Of a stretch of 64,000 bases of DNA, positions 49,742 through 61,680 are shown piece after piece; positions within the stretch are counted from its first letter, which is position 1, and each line of letters begins with the position of its first letter. The notes beneath the pieces are model-generated. The model was given only the letters and a program-made list of their open reading frames with translations. It was not told the origin of the DNA and ran no database searches. This DNA is from Taxillus chinensis (Eukaryota; Streptophyta; Magnoliopsida; Santalales; Loranthaceae). Location of the stretch: contig CM042088.1 in assembly GCA_023512835.1 (NCBI GenBank), forward strand, positions 43,106,771 through 43,170,770, written 5' to 3'. The position numbers were made by a program, and so were the translations under genes.

Positions 49742-52700
49742 GACACGAGCAGCTTGCTTCAGTGAGCTGTGGAAGTTACTGTTTTCGGCCTTGTATTTAT
49801 TTTACTATTGGGCTCCCCAATCTAGCCCACAATATGCAAAATGTTCACATTTTAATTCTTTTTAAGATAAATATATTTACATTTTACAGATAACTATAAT
49901 AACAGAAAACTAGGCTTACTTCATAGCATTCCCTCCATGACTTTCCCTACATGAAAAAAAAATGGAGTTTTAAAAGCATATTCAATACTTTCCCTATGAC
50001 TCTTTACCCTAATATATAATATATAAAATTAATTATATACTTTTGTTGCTCCAATAAGAGCATATTTAATCTTTCTCCCTACATTTTATCCACTATTTAA
50101 TCGTAAAAATTATTTTAACGAGCTATTTTTAATAATCTATTCCAACTATATTTTCTATTTTAGCTAATTATATAATATTTTATTATTTTTAAACATTTAA
50201 CATAAATAATTAGTTTTATGTAATTAATTAATGTTTTATTATATTAAAATATTAATAAAATTTATTTAACAAGTATATATGCCTTCCTATATATAGGGAG
50301 ATAATTAAAGATGCTTTTATCTTCTTAAATACTCTATAAAATAGGTAACTTCATAAAATATTTCCTCCAAAAATATATTAGCAGGCAAAAAATTATTGTC
50401 CTATATTCTGGGATAAATTCAAAAAAAAAAAAAAACCACCCTATTGAGATGGATCAAATTGTCATCCCCTGTATCCACCTTAGATGGGAAGGTTAATTGG
50501 ACATTTATTTGCAAGAGGTTGTAACGCGATTTAGTGGTCGTTGTCCATGCCAAATAATTAACCTATCATGGGTGGCGGTATCCTATATATCCATCATCAC
50601 TGACCCTACTTATCATGCAAATGTCAATGGCCTGTGCATCCGTGCGTCATAGGGTTATGCCAAAACTCGGCCTGTCAAATAATTGATACATTGGGCTCCC
50701 TGATATTTTGTTTGCTGCCATTGATTGCATATCATGAATTGTTTTAAATAATTCATATTAAAATATTAGAATAGTTATTATAGTAATACTATAGTTAAAA
50801 AATTTAATTTAACCGTAACAATTAAAATTTAAGAAATTATACTATGTAATATTTTAGTGGCAGAACCGGCCATACTTTACTTGGGGGGTCATGACTCCTC
50901 TCGCTTTTGAAAAGTTTTGAGGATTTAGTGTACTAATATATGGCTACAGGAAACTTAAAGGCCAATTGGCCAATTGGTCCATCTATTGATAACATTATAT
51001 TGGGCAACATCTTGTTAGACCGTAACTCCATGACCATGAGCAAGATGAGCCATCTGAGGTTAGCTCGGTTAGTATAGCCTAATTGGCTCCCCTTAAATAA
51101 AATCTTAACTAGTTCAGCCCCTGCATTATTTTGAGGTATTATGGATCTAACAAAAGCTTGTCAATCTATTAATATTTAATATAGGGTGCTTTTCTACTAA
51201 TTTGATTATATCAGTGTTTGTTAATATAATGATGGGTGTCATATTAACCGGTTATTTTCCATCGACTATTATATTAACCAACTCTAATAATTTCCCCTCC
51301 CTGCTCCCTTCTTAAAGTTTAGTTTTTTTATGGCTTTTTTTAATGCATACGTGAGGGTTAATTTTGTGGTCTGGGTGAACATTTAATCCTAATATATTTA
51401 TTAAGCATAGTCAGCAATTTTTTTAAAATATATATTAATTATAGCTAATAATTAGTAAGAATTATACATATATACACACATATACTCATTTTCAAATTTG
51501 AATACCTATATATATAGTATATTCTGTTTAATAATACTAAAATTGAATTTACTCTATTTTGCCCTCAAATTCTAATTTTAAAAACATGTCCACTTGATTA
51601 AAACCGAATTAACTCTTGGTAATTTTATTGTTATGTCATTAATTTTAAATTCTAACAATTGCATCAGTTATAATATTATGAATTTTCAAAAAGTACATGT
51701 ATTATTGTAATTATTATTATTTACCCTTATCATAAACGTATAAATATTAATATTTTTAATATAATATATATATATGTATGTATGAAAATAACTGGTTTAA
51801 TGAAATTAATATTTAAAATAAAACATCTATTTTAATTTTAAGTGAAATAACTATTCCCCAACTACTTTCTCTTTTATTTTTACTTTATACTTGGTAAATA
51901 ATAGTACCCAATAATAATTTCAAATATTATTACTCAATACTTTTTATAAAATAAAAGTAATAATATATGATATGGAAATAAAAATTAATATTTTAAATAT
52001 TTTTAAAGTTAAATTATATGTACATATGCATAAACACATTCTCCAATGTTCTCTTATGTTGCAATTATCATAAAATAATGGATAGTACGAAATATGGAAC
52101 AACATATAAAAAAATTGTAGTAATTTCTATTAACACGACTAATATAAACTTTTCGACATTGGTGAAAAAAAACTTCAATGACAAATAAATATAACAAAAA
52201 ATACTTACGTCTAATATGTGAAGTGTAATGTTACACTTTGAAGCTAAGTTAACTCAAACGTATTTCATCATTTTAAATTTTCATATCGGTCTGATAACCC
52301 AAGCTTAAAAAATAATAAATTGTATTGAGTTTGATTATTGTCAGTCTCATCACGAAAGGCTATTTGCATATAGTTTCAAATCGTGACCAAAACCCAATAC
52401 TAGTGGCATCGAATGGAAGTATGCCATGGGGACATACAGGCTACCCCTTATTCTAAAATAGGGATCCATGTTTTAAAGGTTGACCATCGCAGCATGCTTG
52501 CCCCCTTAATGTCTTCTTTTTCATTAAAGATTGTGTTTTTATCTTTTAATGTGCTGCATACTAAAATGATCATTAGCTTACAAGCTCATGTAATGGCCAA
52601 CCCTAAACTAAGGATCCATGTTCTGAGGGTTGACTATGATAGGGCAACTTATGTTGTCTTATTCTTTATCATTTTTTTGGATTATTCTCCTAATGCATTG

Positions 52701-54095
52701 TATGTTGAAGTGGTTATATCTCTCCACCTCATGCAAAGTCAATATTTCATTTCACTTGCATAAGTCCTCGAGTTAGACCCTCCTTCATAGATTGAATAAA
52801 AAGTAGCTACAAAGAAGGTTGACGACTACAATTATGGCATCATGTGGTGAGTAAAAGGTCTTTTGCTATTAGACAAAAGTGTTATAATTATTCAAACTTA
52901 CCAGTTACGGTGAGTGTTATCCACATTCACCATTGATATCGGCCTCCATTGCATATAAATGTTTTAAAAGGGTCTTTTTATGTAAAAAAAAATCAAATAA
53001 GGTTGCAACCACATAGTTTATTAAGACTTTAAAAACTCACAATCTTCAATTCTAATACCATTGTTACAAAAATTATTTTTCAAATCACCTTGCCAAATTA
53101 AAGAAAACAATAATATGATGTGAGAAACTATAAATCAAAAAAAACCAACCAGAAAGAAACTCTACTAAAAAAAAACAAAAATTACAATCATATAATTGTT
53201 TTTCTCAGAGCAACTTTGGTCCATTACACCCTAATACCTCAAAAAAAAAAATTCTTTTAACGCGAAAAATTAGATTAAACATCAACCACACAGAACATAC
53301 AAAACTTTCATATACCCTAAAAGATATTAGTCTTTAACTATCTATGAGAAGTCGAATACAACAAAGAAGGATTTTGGTGGTAGACTATGTTTATAACCAA
53401 CACTTGTTATTTTTTCTCCAAACCAATGTAGTACAAAATCTCTTTCTTATTTTCATTTTGCCAAAAGAGTAACATTATTTACTCTTTATAAGTATCATAT
53501 TATATATAGAATTTTGATAAAATGAGAGTGTGAGACCATTGGCCTAATATAAATCATTGAATTTTGATATAATGATCAAGAATTTTATCAGTGATATATT
53601 TATCTCAACGAGAATTTTATCTCAATGCAGCATGAGTATATATACATATATATGGTCAAATAAATGTGATTCATTGTTATTTTCCATTTCCACCACGCAA
53701 TTTGGCTTTGCCACCATTGATTGCAGCAGCCTCGGACTGGGATGGAGGCAACCGAAGCCGTCCATTTTTTTTGCCCAGATGATTATTTTCGCATTTCAAT
53801 AAAAATTATATTTGAGATTTTGTTTTAAAAAAAAAAAAAAAATCCTCCTCGCTTTCAAGTTTCAATCACGGGCCCATCTCCTTTAGATGCCAGATTGACA
53901 TGCTTTATTTGGACCACCAAGCATTTGCTTCGGCTTTATTCAAAAACCCATCTCATACCCGATAAACATTAGAGACCCGAAACCACCTCCACCAAGTGAG
54001 TGATACAGTACAACACCCAACGTTTTCAAAACCCATAAACCAAAAGAACATTAATAATAACTCGAATTTTGATGTGAGAGTGAGAGGCAGAGCTG
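49742..54095. other. Gene-poor intergenic region between SAR1 and USP
   Basis: No gene is supported. The DNA is AT-rich with scattered patches of different composition: 50450-50720, and 50850-51130, which begins gtggcagaaccggccata. The latter resembles old transposon remnants, but no matching termini were confirmed. A two-copy repeat at 52455-52745 is listed separately. Poly-A/T runs are common from 52980 to 53850. Confidence 0.4.
52455..52745. repeat. Diverged two-copy tandem repeat, about 150-bp unit
   Basis: The phrase ggatccatgtt(t/c)t followed by a ggttgac(c/t)at phrase occurs at 52462 and again at 52612. Both are followed about 90 bases later by a tgcat-led segment ending in an atta/atat phrase. 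The open frame across it (52413-52763) shows the same duplication and has no family match, so I treat it as repeat sequence and not a gene. Confidence 0.5.
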
Positions 54096-54102
54096 CTGCC
54101 GC

Positions 54103-54108
54103 TATAAA
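54103..54108 (+). promoter_or_regulatory. Probable TATA box of the USP gene
   Basis: TATAAA in the context gctataaactac lies 48 bases upstream of the USP start codon. This allows a short leader of roughly 20 bases if transcription starts at the usual distance. Motif and position are the only support. Confidence 0.4.
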
Positions 54109-54155
54109 CTACTCATCACGACCGTTTCGATCTGACATCTATCCCAGCAAATCAG

Positions 54156-55172
54156 ATGGCCGACAAGACGGAATCGTCGCGGGGGCGCAAGATCCTGGTA
54201 GGAGTCGACCAAGGCGAGGAGAGCATGTACGCGCTGTCGTGGTGCCTCGACAACGTTGTTTCTGAAACTTCCAAGGACACCCTGGTTCTCCTCTACGCCA
54301 AGCCCCCGCAAAACCCCTACGGCGGCGGCGGCCTGGACGGCACCGGTATGTAATTTTTCACCCTGGCGTCGTGGGCGTTTTTTTGGTTATTTAATTAAGG
54401 GGTTTTGAATTTCCTTTTTTTTTTCTTTTTTTTTTAGGGTACTTGTTTTCGAGCGACATAGTGTCGACCATGGAGAGGTACCGGAACGGGGTGGCGGAGT
54501 CCGTGATGGCGGCGGCGATGCGGCGGTGCAAGCAGCTCGATGACCGCGTAAGACAACGATGCCGTTTTGAGTGTTATATCTATTAACGTTGTTTTTGTTT
54601 TTTTAAATAAAACAAAAACAAGAGGTGGCTGTTAATGGATGGTGGATGGGGCAGGTTAAGGTGGAGACGATGGTGGAGGATGGGGATGCAAGGGACGTGA
54701 TTTGTCAGGTGGCGGAAAAGTTGGGCGCGGATCTAGTGGTAGTAGGAACACACGGCTACGGTGCTATCAAGAGGTGGGTCCATCCCCTATAACATTTTCC
54801 TTTTTTCTTTTCTTTTTAGGGTCACGGGTGATTATTGAATATATTACATATGATATGATTCATATATGTCAACATGTGTAATTTGATTCTCACAGAAACA
54901 ATTACTACTTCCTAACTTTTAATTATTTTAAAACCCACCTATCACTTAAAAATGGGTTATCTTGTATAAATAATAAATGCAGTATTAATTAAACTAAACT
55001 TTTAAAATTGACCAAAAATATAGGATTAATATAGGATCAAATCCAAAATATACCTTTCTTAAAATTAGTTTGATTTATTTGGTTTGAAATTTTTTAAAAT
55101 TAATATATTAAGGTTGATTTATAATTTAGTCCATTTGAAAATCAAAGCCAATATAATATAATATATAATTAG

Positions 55173-55215
<43 letters not shown>

Positions 55216-55498
55216 CAGACATACTCGTGCATTCATTAGGGCAAATGGGTTTTTAAAATTAGTTTATTTAGAAGCATTAAGTACAACTATTTTGAAAAAC
55301 GGATCCAAAAAATATTCGGTTTGAAAGTAGAATTACTCGAGTTTTTACTTCAGCGGCTCACCTTCCTGGGGAGTGTCATTTGTTTTGTTGTTTCATTGTA
55401 GGGCCTTCCTGGGGAGTGTGAGTAACCACTGTGCACAGAATGCCAATTGCCCGGTTCTTATTGTGAAGAGGCCAAAATCAACGACAGGGAATAACTAA
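54156..55498 (+). CDS. Universal stress protein (UspA-like), 171 aa
   Basis: Four exons: 54156-54345, 54438-54547, 54655-54773 and 55402-55498, summing to 172 codons. It is a single UspA domain with a Rossmann-like fold: the first strand and adenine-loop Asp in GRKILVGVDQGEESMYALSW, then DTLVLLYAKPP, and DARDVICQVAEKLGADLVVV. The ATP-binding signature G-x2-G-x9-G-S is present as GTHGYGAIKRAFLGSVS, split by intron 3 between exons 3 and 4. The strand-5 end CPVLIVKRP is typical. Plant proteins of this group bind ATP and respond to stress such as hypoxia, drought or salt; the precise role is not known. There is no signal peptide, so the protein is probably cytosolic. A GGGG insertion after PPQNPY is a minor peculiarity. 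Confidence 0.94.
55174..55212. repeat. (AT)n microsatellite in USP intron 3
   Basis: An almost pure AT dinucleotide run of about 38 bases lies inside the third intron of the USP gene. Confidence 0.9.
55361..55419 (+). repeat. 16-bp direct repeat spanning the USP intron 3 / exon 4 boundary
   Basis: The sequence ccttcctggggagtgt occurs at 55361-55376 in intron 3 and identically at 55404-55419 in exon 4, where it encodes part of the ATP-binding loop (FLGSV). The copies are 43 bases apart, and the exon acceptor lies just before the second copy. Confidence 0.95.
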
Positions 55499-56521
55499 AG
55501 ACTTTCTTCGGTGGCTATTCAGTTTGGCTTTGCTTTTTTAAATCTTGTGAACCATGTTTTTCAATGTATGGCAAATGTTATTTTCTAAACATTTAATGTG
55601 TGTTCCTATAGTTTATGTTGTTCTGTGCTTACCATTACTACTTTCTCCTCGGTTTTTATGTTTTATTTTAAGAATTGGTTTTATAATCCAATAGCCACAA
55701 AAATCTGTTGCATTGTTGAACGAACGTGTAAGGCTTGATTCTGTTGATCTACAGAATATTTGGGGTCTGTAGTTTACTCGAACTTAATTTGCCCTTAAAA
55801 TAAAATACATGACTTAAAATATGGTTCAATGATTCATTAAGTGAAAAAATAAAATTAGGGCATTCTTTTTAAGCATTAAGAACATGTTTAAAAAGGTCAA
55901 GCTTATCTAGGGCAAGCTTATCTTGACTAGCTGTCGGGTGCTGATCACCACCTCCACCTTCGATTTCACCGTCACCAAGCTCTACAAGGTCGGTCAAAAC
56001 TGGTGGCGCGGCATTCGCCCCCCCACGTTTTAGTTTTGAAAACATATGATAATTTCATATAGGTAAGTGTATTTAGTGAGTGTATTATTGATTTCATCAA
56101 CACGTGACACTGTAGCAGGCATCACATTTTCAGGCTATAGTTTACTTCACTTCAATTTTTCGCTGTGCAACATAAACACGCATATTAATTTCATTATTGG
56201 AGGTATGTACTAGACCAGTGCTGTTAATTTGAATTTTTGAAGGCGACACCAAGCGACCCTAAACAGACCATCAATTTAGACGTCCAGTAAAGGAGCCTGG
56301 TAGTGGCAGCCAAAAATTTATCTCATTGATGCTGAAATCATTAACCCGGAGCACATTACTTTCCTGACATCTTTCGACTATTTTTTAGCCAATGATAAAA
56401 CATTCTAGAGCTACAGTCTAGCAGAGAAGAGAAGGATTGAAAACCAAAAAACTAAAATAAAAAAATAACGTTCGAGCCCCTTAACCCACCTATTTGAGCT
56501 CACTTTGAAACAAATTTGTCC
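55499..56521. other. Convergent 3' flanks of USP and calreticulin
   Basis: The first 250 bases are probably USP 3' UTR and the last 250 calreticulin 3' UTR. Between them, at about 55920-56032, lies a GC-richer stretch with a coding-like frame (LITTSTFDFTVTKLYKVGQN) that ends in a stop and has no start. It looks like a fragment of another gene. Confidence 0.4.
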
Positions 56522-59500
56522 CTACAGCTCATCCTGCAAACGTGATGAAAGTAGAGAAGAAAAGTTATGGGTAGATTTTTAAAATGACCATTAAGGAAGA
56601 TGGAGTGGATGGAGCTTCTAACCTTTGCATCTTCTTCTTCATTGTCGGCTGCTTCTGCTGCTGGAGTGTCTGTATCAGAGTCTTCTGGGTCATCTTCGTC
56701 CGCCTGAAACAAAGAGCATGATGAGAACACGGATTAAACTAACACTTTCAAAACCCCCTGAGAGTCTATATAGAACTTACATCGGAATCAGGAGCATCCT
56801 TTTTTTCCTGTTTTATCGCATCCATAATAAAAAACAGAAAACCAAGCAAACTATTAGATGACCAGGAGGTTTAGTAAATAAGCAAGTTCCTCCAAACTAC
56901 ATGTACCAAATCACTAGCGATTTTCCTTCTTACCAGCAAGTTTCTACCGTTAAAAAAAACTAGTTGATTTAACGAGATTTTTTCAGCACGGATATGTCAG
57001 TATTACAAAAAAGGGGTAAAGTACCTCTGATTCTTTCTTCTTCTCTTCCTCATCAAATGCTGTCTTCTCAGCCTGCAGACAAACGTGAATTCATACATCA
57101 GCATGAAAAGGACGACAGCATACAAGCTAATATTTATGCACACACAGAAATAGGCAACATACATCCTTGTTCATGCCCCATGTTTCTTCTGCCAGTTTCT
57201 TGGCATACTCCGGATCATCACAAACCAATACATTATCAAACAAGGTTCCTGATTTGACCTGGTAAAAAGTTTCACTGGTTAAAAACTGGACAGGGTTAGA
57301 ACCGTAACATAGGAATAGTGGACGACTTAATTACCTGCCACAATTCAACACCAACATACTTCAAGTTGGGGAAAACATAGAGATCAGGGTCATCTTTAAA
57401 ATCTGTAATATGAACCATTTGAAATGTTGCGCGAGAGTTTATGAATACAAGAATTTGGAAAATTAAGTAGCTACGCTAACAAACATGCTAATAAACAGTG
57501 ACAATAACCTGGGTTGTCAATCAATGGCGCCTTCCATTTTCCCTTGAAGTTGGGGTTCTTAATATTCTGCAGAATTAACAAAAAGCAATTACAAAACAGA
57601 AGTACCTATAAATCACACTATTGACAACCAGACAAACCTTTGCTGTCCATGGTCCCTTGAACTCTGGGTTTAATACTGTTGGGGGTGTCCATTCACCATC
57701 CTCCTCATCATCCCAGTCCTCAGGCTGAGAAGTTTTATTAATAATACTGAGTAAACACAATATTAAAAAACAAATTCACAAATTTTCCAACACAGGTAAA
57801 TAGTGAAATTCAGGATGATACCTTCTTTGCATCAACATCCGGTATCTCTTCTGGGATGTCATCATATCCCTTAAAATGCAAGAAAGCATTAATACTTTAA
57901 AATAAAAAATACACTTTTTTTTTGGGTGTTATATTGAAACCAAGAAACAAAGCAAATTTACCTCTGGCTTCTTGTCTTCAGGATCAGGAATGAATTCTTT
58001 GTCATCCCAATCTTCGGGCTGTTGTAATACACTTAGAAGCACGTTACTAAAACCCAGAGTCAACAACCCAAAACAAACTAATCACTGTTTTTATGTTGAA
58101 AATTACCTTCTTTGCCTCCGGATCCTTGATTTTCTTTGGAGGGAGTATATCCCAATCTTTGTACAGGCTACCAGTCTGTTTCTCCGCATTGTCAATTAGT
58201 ATGGTATAGGTGGCATCAGGACGAAGGATGAACGTGTAAACATGTGTCAGCTGGTCAGTCTCGCAAGGAACCTCTTTCTTGATCAAGTGATTTGTTTCAT
58301 TGTATGTTAGAATAGCATGGACTTTTTTTGTGCTGTAGCCACAGATGTCCGGCCCAAACATGATACTGAAAAATAAAGCCGGGAGTAATCCACCAGATCA
58401 ACAGCATTGATGATATTTGAAACTTTAGTTAAAAGAAAGAATGTAATAGCAAAGAAAACAATATTCACCTGTAAGGGGTATCACCACCAAATTTCTTTTG
58501 ATCGACCTGACCACTGAGCAACTTCATGTATCCACCACCACAATCAAGTTTTTGTTCATGCTTGACAGAAAATTGAAAAACCAATATATTATCCTTGTTG
58601 CTGAATTCAGGAAATTCAGCTGATATAGCATAGAACCTGTAATCCTCACTCGTCTGGATGCCTACACCAAAAGAAATTGAACTCATTACTGAAAACAATA
58701 TTGAGAGAGAGAAGAAAAGAAAAAGTAAACTATAACCAGATGCCATTTAGTAGACATCTATGAACATACTGCTAGAAGTAAGTTACCTTTGTCATTGGGA
58801 TCTCCATGCCATTTCCCACTAGTGTAGTTCCATTCTCCAGCTGAGTTCTCATCTTTCTTCCAGTCTGATTTAACCCATCTATTCTCCCATCCATCTTCAA
58901 ATTAAGCACAGGGAAGTAAATTATTAAAATGCAGTGATATGTTCCAAAAAAAAAAAAGAAGTGTCATACAGCATATGAAGCTAACACAAGCCATTAAAAA
59001 CATTGACAACTCAACTTAGAGACGACCATATAAGGGGTGAACATAGGAAAAAAATTTATTACAATACAATGATCTATCCAATTTTTTTTAAAGTGTCCAC
59101 AATGCAGGTGAAGCTAACACAAATCACTAAAAACATTCTCAACTCAACGTAGGGATGACAAATACAAGGGAGTCAAATTAGTTCCAAAGATTATCAGTTA
59201 ACTGGAATTATTCAGAAAGCTACTTTTGTTTTAGAACAGCGTATCATTGATCCCCAGGGTGAACTGACATTACCACGGTTCTAGAATCATGTTTTCCTGT
59301 TTTGACTCAGTGTCGAAATTTTAAAGCCCATGGGCCCAATCCAAATACAATACTAACAAAAGGAAAATGAAAGCCAGCAAGCCATACCGTTTCTGTTTTA
59401 ATAGTAGTGTACATTGGTTCTCAAAGTTCCACTTGACAGCTAGTGTTTGAAATCTAACTCATTTCCTAGTCAATTCATCAGCCCATGCATGCAAGAACAG

Positions 59501-59915
59501 CATAGAAAGGATTCAAATGAAAGCTGCATTTTGCATCAAACTTTAGCAAGGAAAGCAATTTCTGCATCTCTCACTGATCCACCACTACAGAGAGCAGAAA
59601 AGCGTGCCTTAAAATGGTTTTTTTTTTCAATCATGTATACAATGCGTCTAATCGCCCAAAACCAATCCAACCACCCGCTCAAAAAATCACATTTTAAGAA
59701 AATTACGAAAAATACATCAACACAAGTATCAGTTACACTGATCCGATCAATCCACTCGAAGTCACGGATCTAGTTCGGAAAATGACGATTCCTCGCATTA
59801 CAAACAGACGAAAACAACGAGCCTCGAAAAATAAACAGATCGAATAACGCAAATAAACGAACCAATCCCAGTTGGAATAACCCGAATCGATTCAAACTCA
59901 AATCCAGATGCACAC

Positions 59916-59956
<41 letters not shown>

Positions 59957-60059
59957 TACCTTCGAAGCGTTCTTCGAAGAAGACCTTGGCAGAGGCGATT
60001 GAGAGAACAGAAATGAGGGCGAGCGAGAGAAGCGTAGGGTTTTGTCTCCAGATCGCCAT
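56522..60059 (-). CDS. CRT: Calreticulin, 413 aa, ER lumenal lectin chaperone
   Basis: Fourteen coding exons on the minus strand: 60059-59960, 58894-58787, 58661-58469, 58365-58107, 58018-57962, 57869-57822, 57724-57638, 57566-57509, 57402-57335, 57258-57163, 57072-57025, 56807-56781, 56703-56623 and 56533-56522. Lengths sum to 414 codons. A signal peptide (residues 1-24, [13 protein letters not shown]) precedes KVFFEERF. The lectin domain has [40 protein letters not shown] and [18 protein letters not shown]. The P domain has paired repeats ([43 protein letters not shown]). The C domain is acidic and binds calcium at low affinity. It ends in KDEL for ER retrieval. Calreticulin folds monoglucosylated glycoproteins and buffers ER calcium. 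An in-frame ATG at 60107 exists, but the 60059 ATG gives the standard signal peptide. Confidence 0.96.
59918..59950. repeat. (GA)n microsatellite at the start of calreticulin intron 1
   Basis: About 16 GA repeats lie immediately downstream (in transcript direction) of the exon 1 donor. They read as a CT tract on the transcribed strand. Confidence 0.9.
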
Positions 60060-60316
60060 TGATGAACTCTGAAGGCTTCGAGAAGTGAGAGAGAGGGCGA
60101 CGCTCATATAGCGGGAGGTTCGGGGGTGGATTTGCTGTTACGTTTTTTATAAAATAAAAAAATAAAAAAAAAAACTGTTTTACGGACCGGTGGGTGGGTA
60201 CTGGGGATAGCTCGAATTTACGTATCTAGGGCGAGGTAAAGGCTGAGGTGGAGGGTGGAGCTGGCACAGGCGACTGGAAGAAGGACGCGTCAGCATCTGC
60301 TTGTCACGTATATCGA

Positions 60317-60335
60317 TGTGGCATTCGTTAATTGG
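60317..60335 (-). promoter_or_regulatory. ERSE-like element upstream of calreticulin
   Basis: On the gene's strand the site reads CCAAT, nine bases, then CCACA. The ER-stress response element consensus is CCAAT-N9-CCACG, so spacing is exact and only the last base differs. It lies 258-276 bases upstream of the start codon. A nearby acgtgac and ctgacgcg could be further bZIP-type sites. Calreticulin is a known unfolded-protein-response target, which makes a function plausible; binding is inferred. Confidence 0.5.
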
Positions 60336-60359
60336 ATTGTACACGACACTGCTGTTTTT

Positions 60360-60950
60360 TAAAAAATAATAATAAATCGTTGATTTTCCAAGTTTGGACG
60401 TAGTAGGCTGTTGTAGGCAATTAATGACATTTCCAATTTTGGTCGTCTCTTTTAATTTCTTTTTAAACAAAATGTTTTAGAACTCAATCTTATCTTAAGT
60501 TTCGAAGTGGCAACTGGCACGGCCAAAATTGTTTTTTAAATTATAACTTGAATAACTATTTTTGAATACTCAATAATGTTTTAATACTCTGTTTTAAAGA
60601 TAGAAATTTATAGATTTTAAATATATATTTTAAATTATTTATATATAATATAAGTTATTACACTTTAATGCATTGTCATTATGATGAGAAGTTGTGTAGC
60701 CGGTTAGGGAGCCTATTATGGCACTCTTTTTACTGCCCTAACACTACCAACTAGTCTTGGATCTTATGAAGCTTTTCTTGTAGTTCAAGCCCAACCTACC
60801 TAATTAGTCCCTTAAATATTAAGGAGGATGTTGGTGACATGTTTGGAATTATGACATTTCTTTTAGTAAGTGCCTTATTGAATATTACTAGTTTTATAGT
60901 TGTAGATGTGTAAGACAAGATTGAACATGTTAATGTTAATTTTATGGAGG
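60360..60950. other. Intergenic sequence, part possibly degraded retrotransposon
   Basis: AT-rich sequence from 60360 to 60660 has no features. From about 60750 the DNA (for example cttgtagttcaagcccaacc) may be a decayed upstream continuation of the gypsy integrase fragment that follows, but stops and indels prevent a confident reading. Confidence 0.35.
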
Positions 60951-60959
60951 CTGTCAATT

Positions 60960-61190
60960 TACATAGGTTGTAGAAGTTGTTTGTCATAAAAAACTAGGTG
61001 ATAGTGTGTCTGCAAAGAAAACGTTTCCTATAGGCAAGTATAACAAACTACAACCTAAGAAGTATGGGCCTTATACGATGGTATGCAAAATCAATAACAA
61101 TGCCTATGTTGTCGCACTCCCTAACATGAGCGTCTTTTAAACTTTTAATGTTACAGATTTTTATTATTTTCATCTTAATAACAGATCATT
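60960..61190 (+). mobile_element. Ty3/gypsy polyprotein remnant (integrase C-terminal region)
   Basis: One frame reads [20 protein letters not shown], then [20 protein letters not shown] and [13 protein letters not shown]. It meets a stop at 61138-61140 and resumes in the same frame with TFNVTDFYYFHL. The pattern (K-L-x-P-x-K-Y-G-P-Y, I-N-x-N-A-Y-V, T-F-N-V-x-D) is the tail of plant Ty3/gypsy integrases just before the LTR. An in-frame stop also lies upstream at 60964-60966. No LTR, reverse transcriptase or RNase H is visible nearby, so this is an isolated, inactive fragment. Confidence 0.8.
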
Positions 61191-61410
61191 GTATGCAGAT
61201 TTTTCTTGAAAGATAGTGAATAATAAAATTTTCTTCCGATGAAATTACTTTTTATTTTATCTTTATATAATTATTTTATTAAGTAAATTTTCCAATAAGT
61301 TATTTAGTTTTTAATTAGCTATTAATTCTTACTACTATGACTCTAATGAGCCTATAAATAAACTATTAAATTTATAATAATGATACACAATTATAATACA
61401 ATTTACAACT

Positions 61411-61680
61411 AGAATTTACAACTTTTGCAAACTGCTTGTGCAGTTCCAATCGTTTTTATTGCTCTCCAGCTTCTTTTACGTTTCTACACTGCATTAGTAG
61501 TTCAATGGTGGACAAATGTCTGATAAGGCACCCTGCAAAGTTACTAGAATTTACAACTTTTGCAAACTGCTTGTGCAGTTCCAATCGTTTTTATTGCTCT
61601 CCAGCTTCTTTTACGTTTCTACACTGCATTAGTAGTTCAATGGTTGACAAATGTCTGATAAGGCACCCTGCAAAGTTACT
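61411..61680. repeat. 135-bp perfect-period tandem duplication
   Basis: Two adjacent copies, 61411-61545 and 61546-61680, start agaatttacaacttttgcaa and end caccctgcaaagttact. I find a single difference (atggtgg in copy 1, atggttg in copy 2). The near identity implies a recent duplication. The frame across it (61436-61864) shows the same peptide twice and has no recognisable family. Confidence 0.95.

Noticed and set aside
51055..51120. tRNA-like A-box (tagctcggttag) near 51060
   Set aside because: No adequate B-box at the right distance and no cloverleaf folds; treated as chance or debris.
50850..53715. Possible 2.9-kb element between gtggcagaaccgg (50859) and ggctttgccac (53701)
   Set aside because: The terminal similarity covers only about 11 bases with mismatches, and no target duplication or transposase was seen.
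60059..60107. Upstream in-frame ATG for calreticulin
   Set aside because: Starting at 60107 would add 16 polar residues ahead of a standard signal peptide; the 60059 start fits the family.
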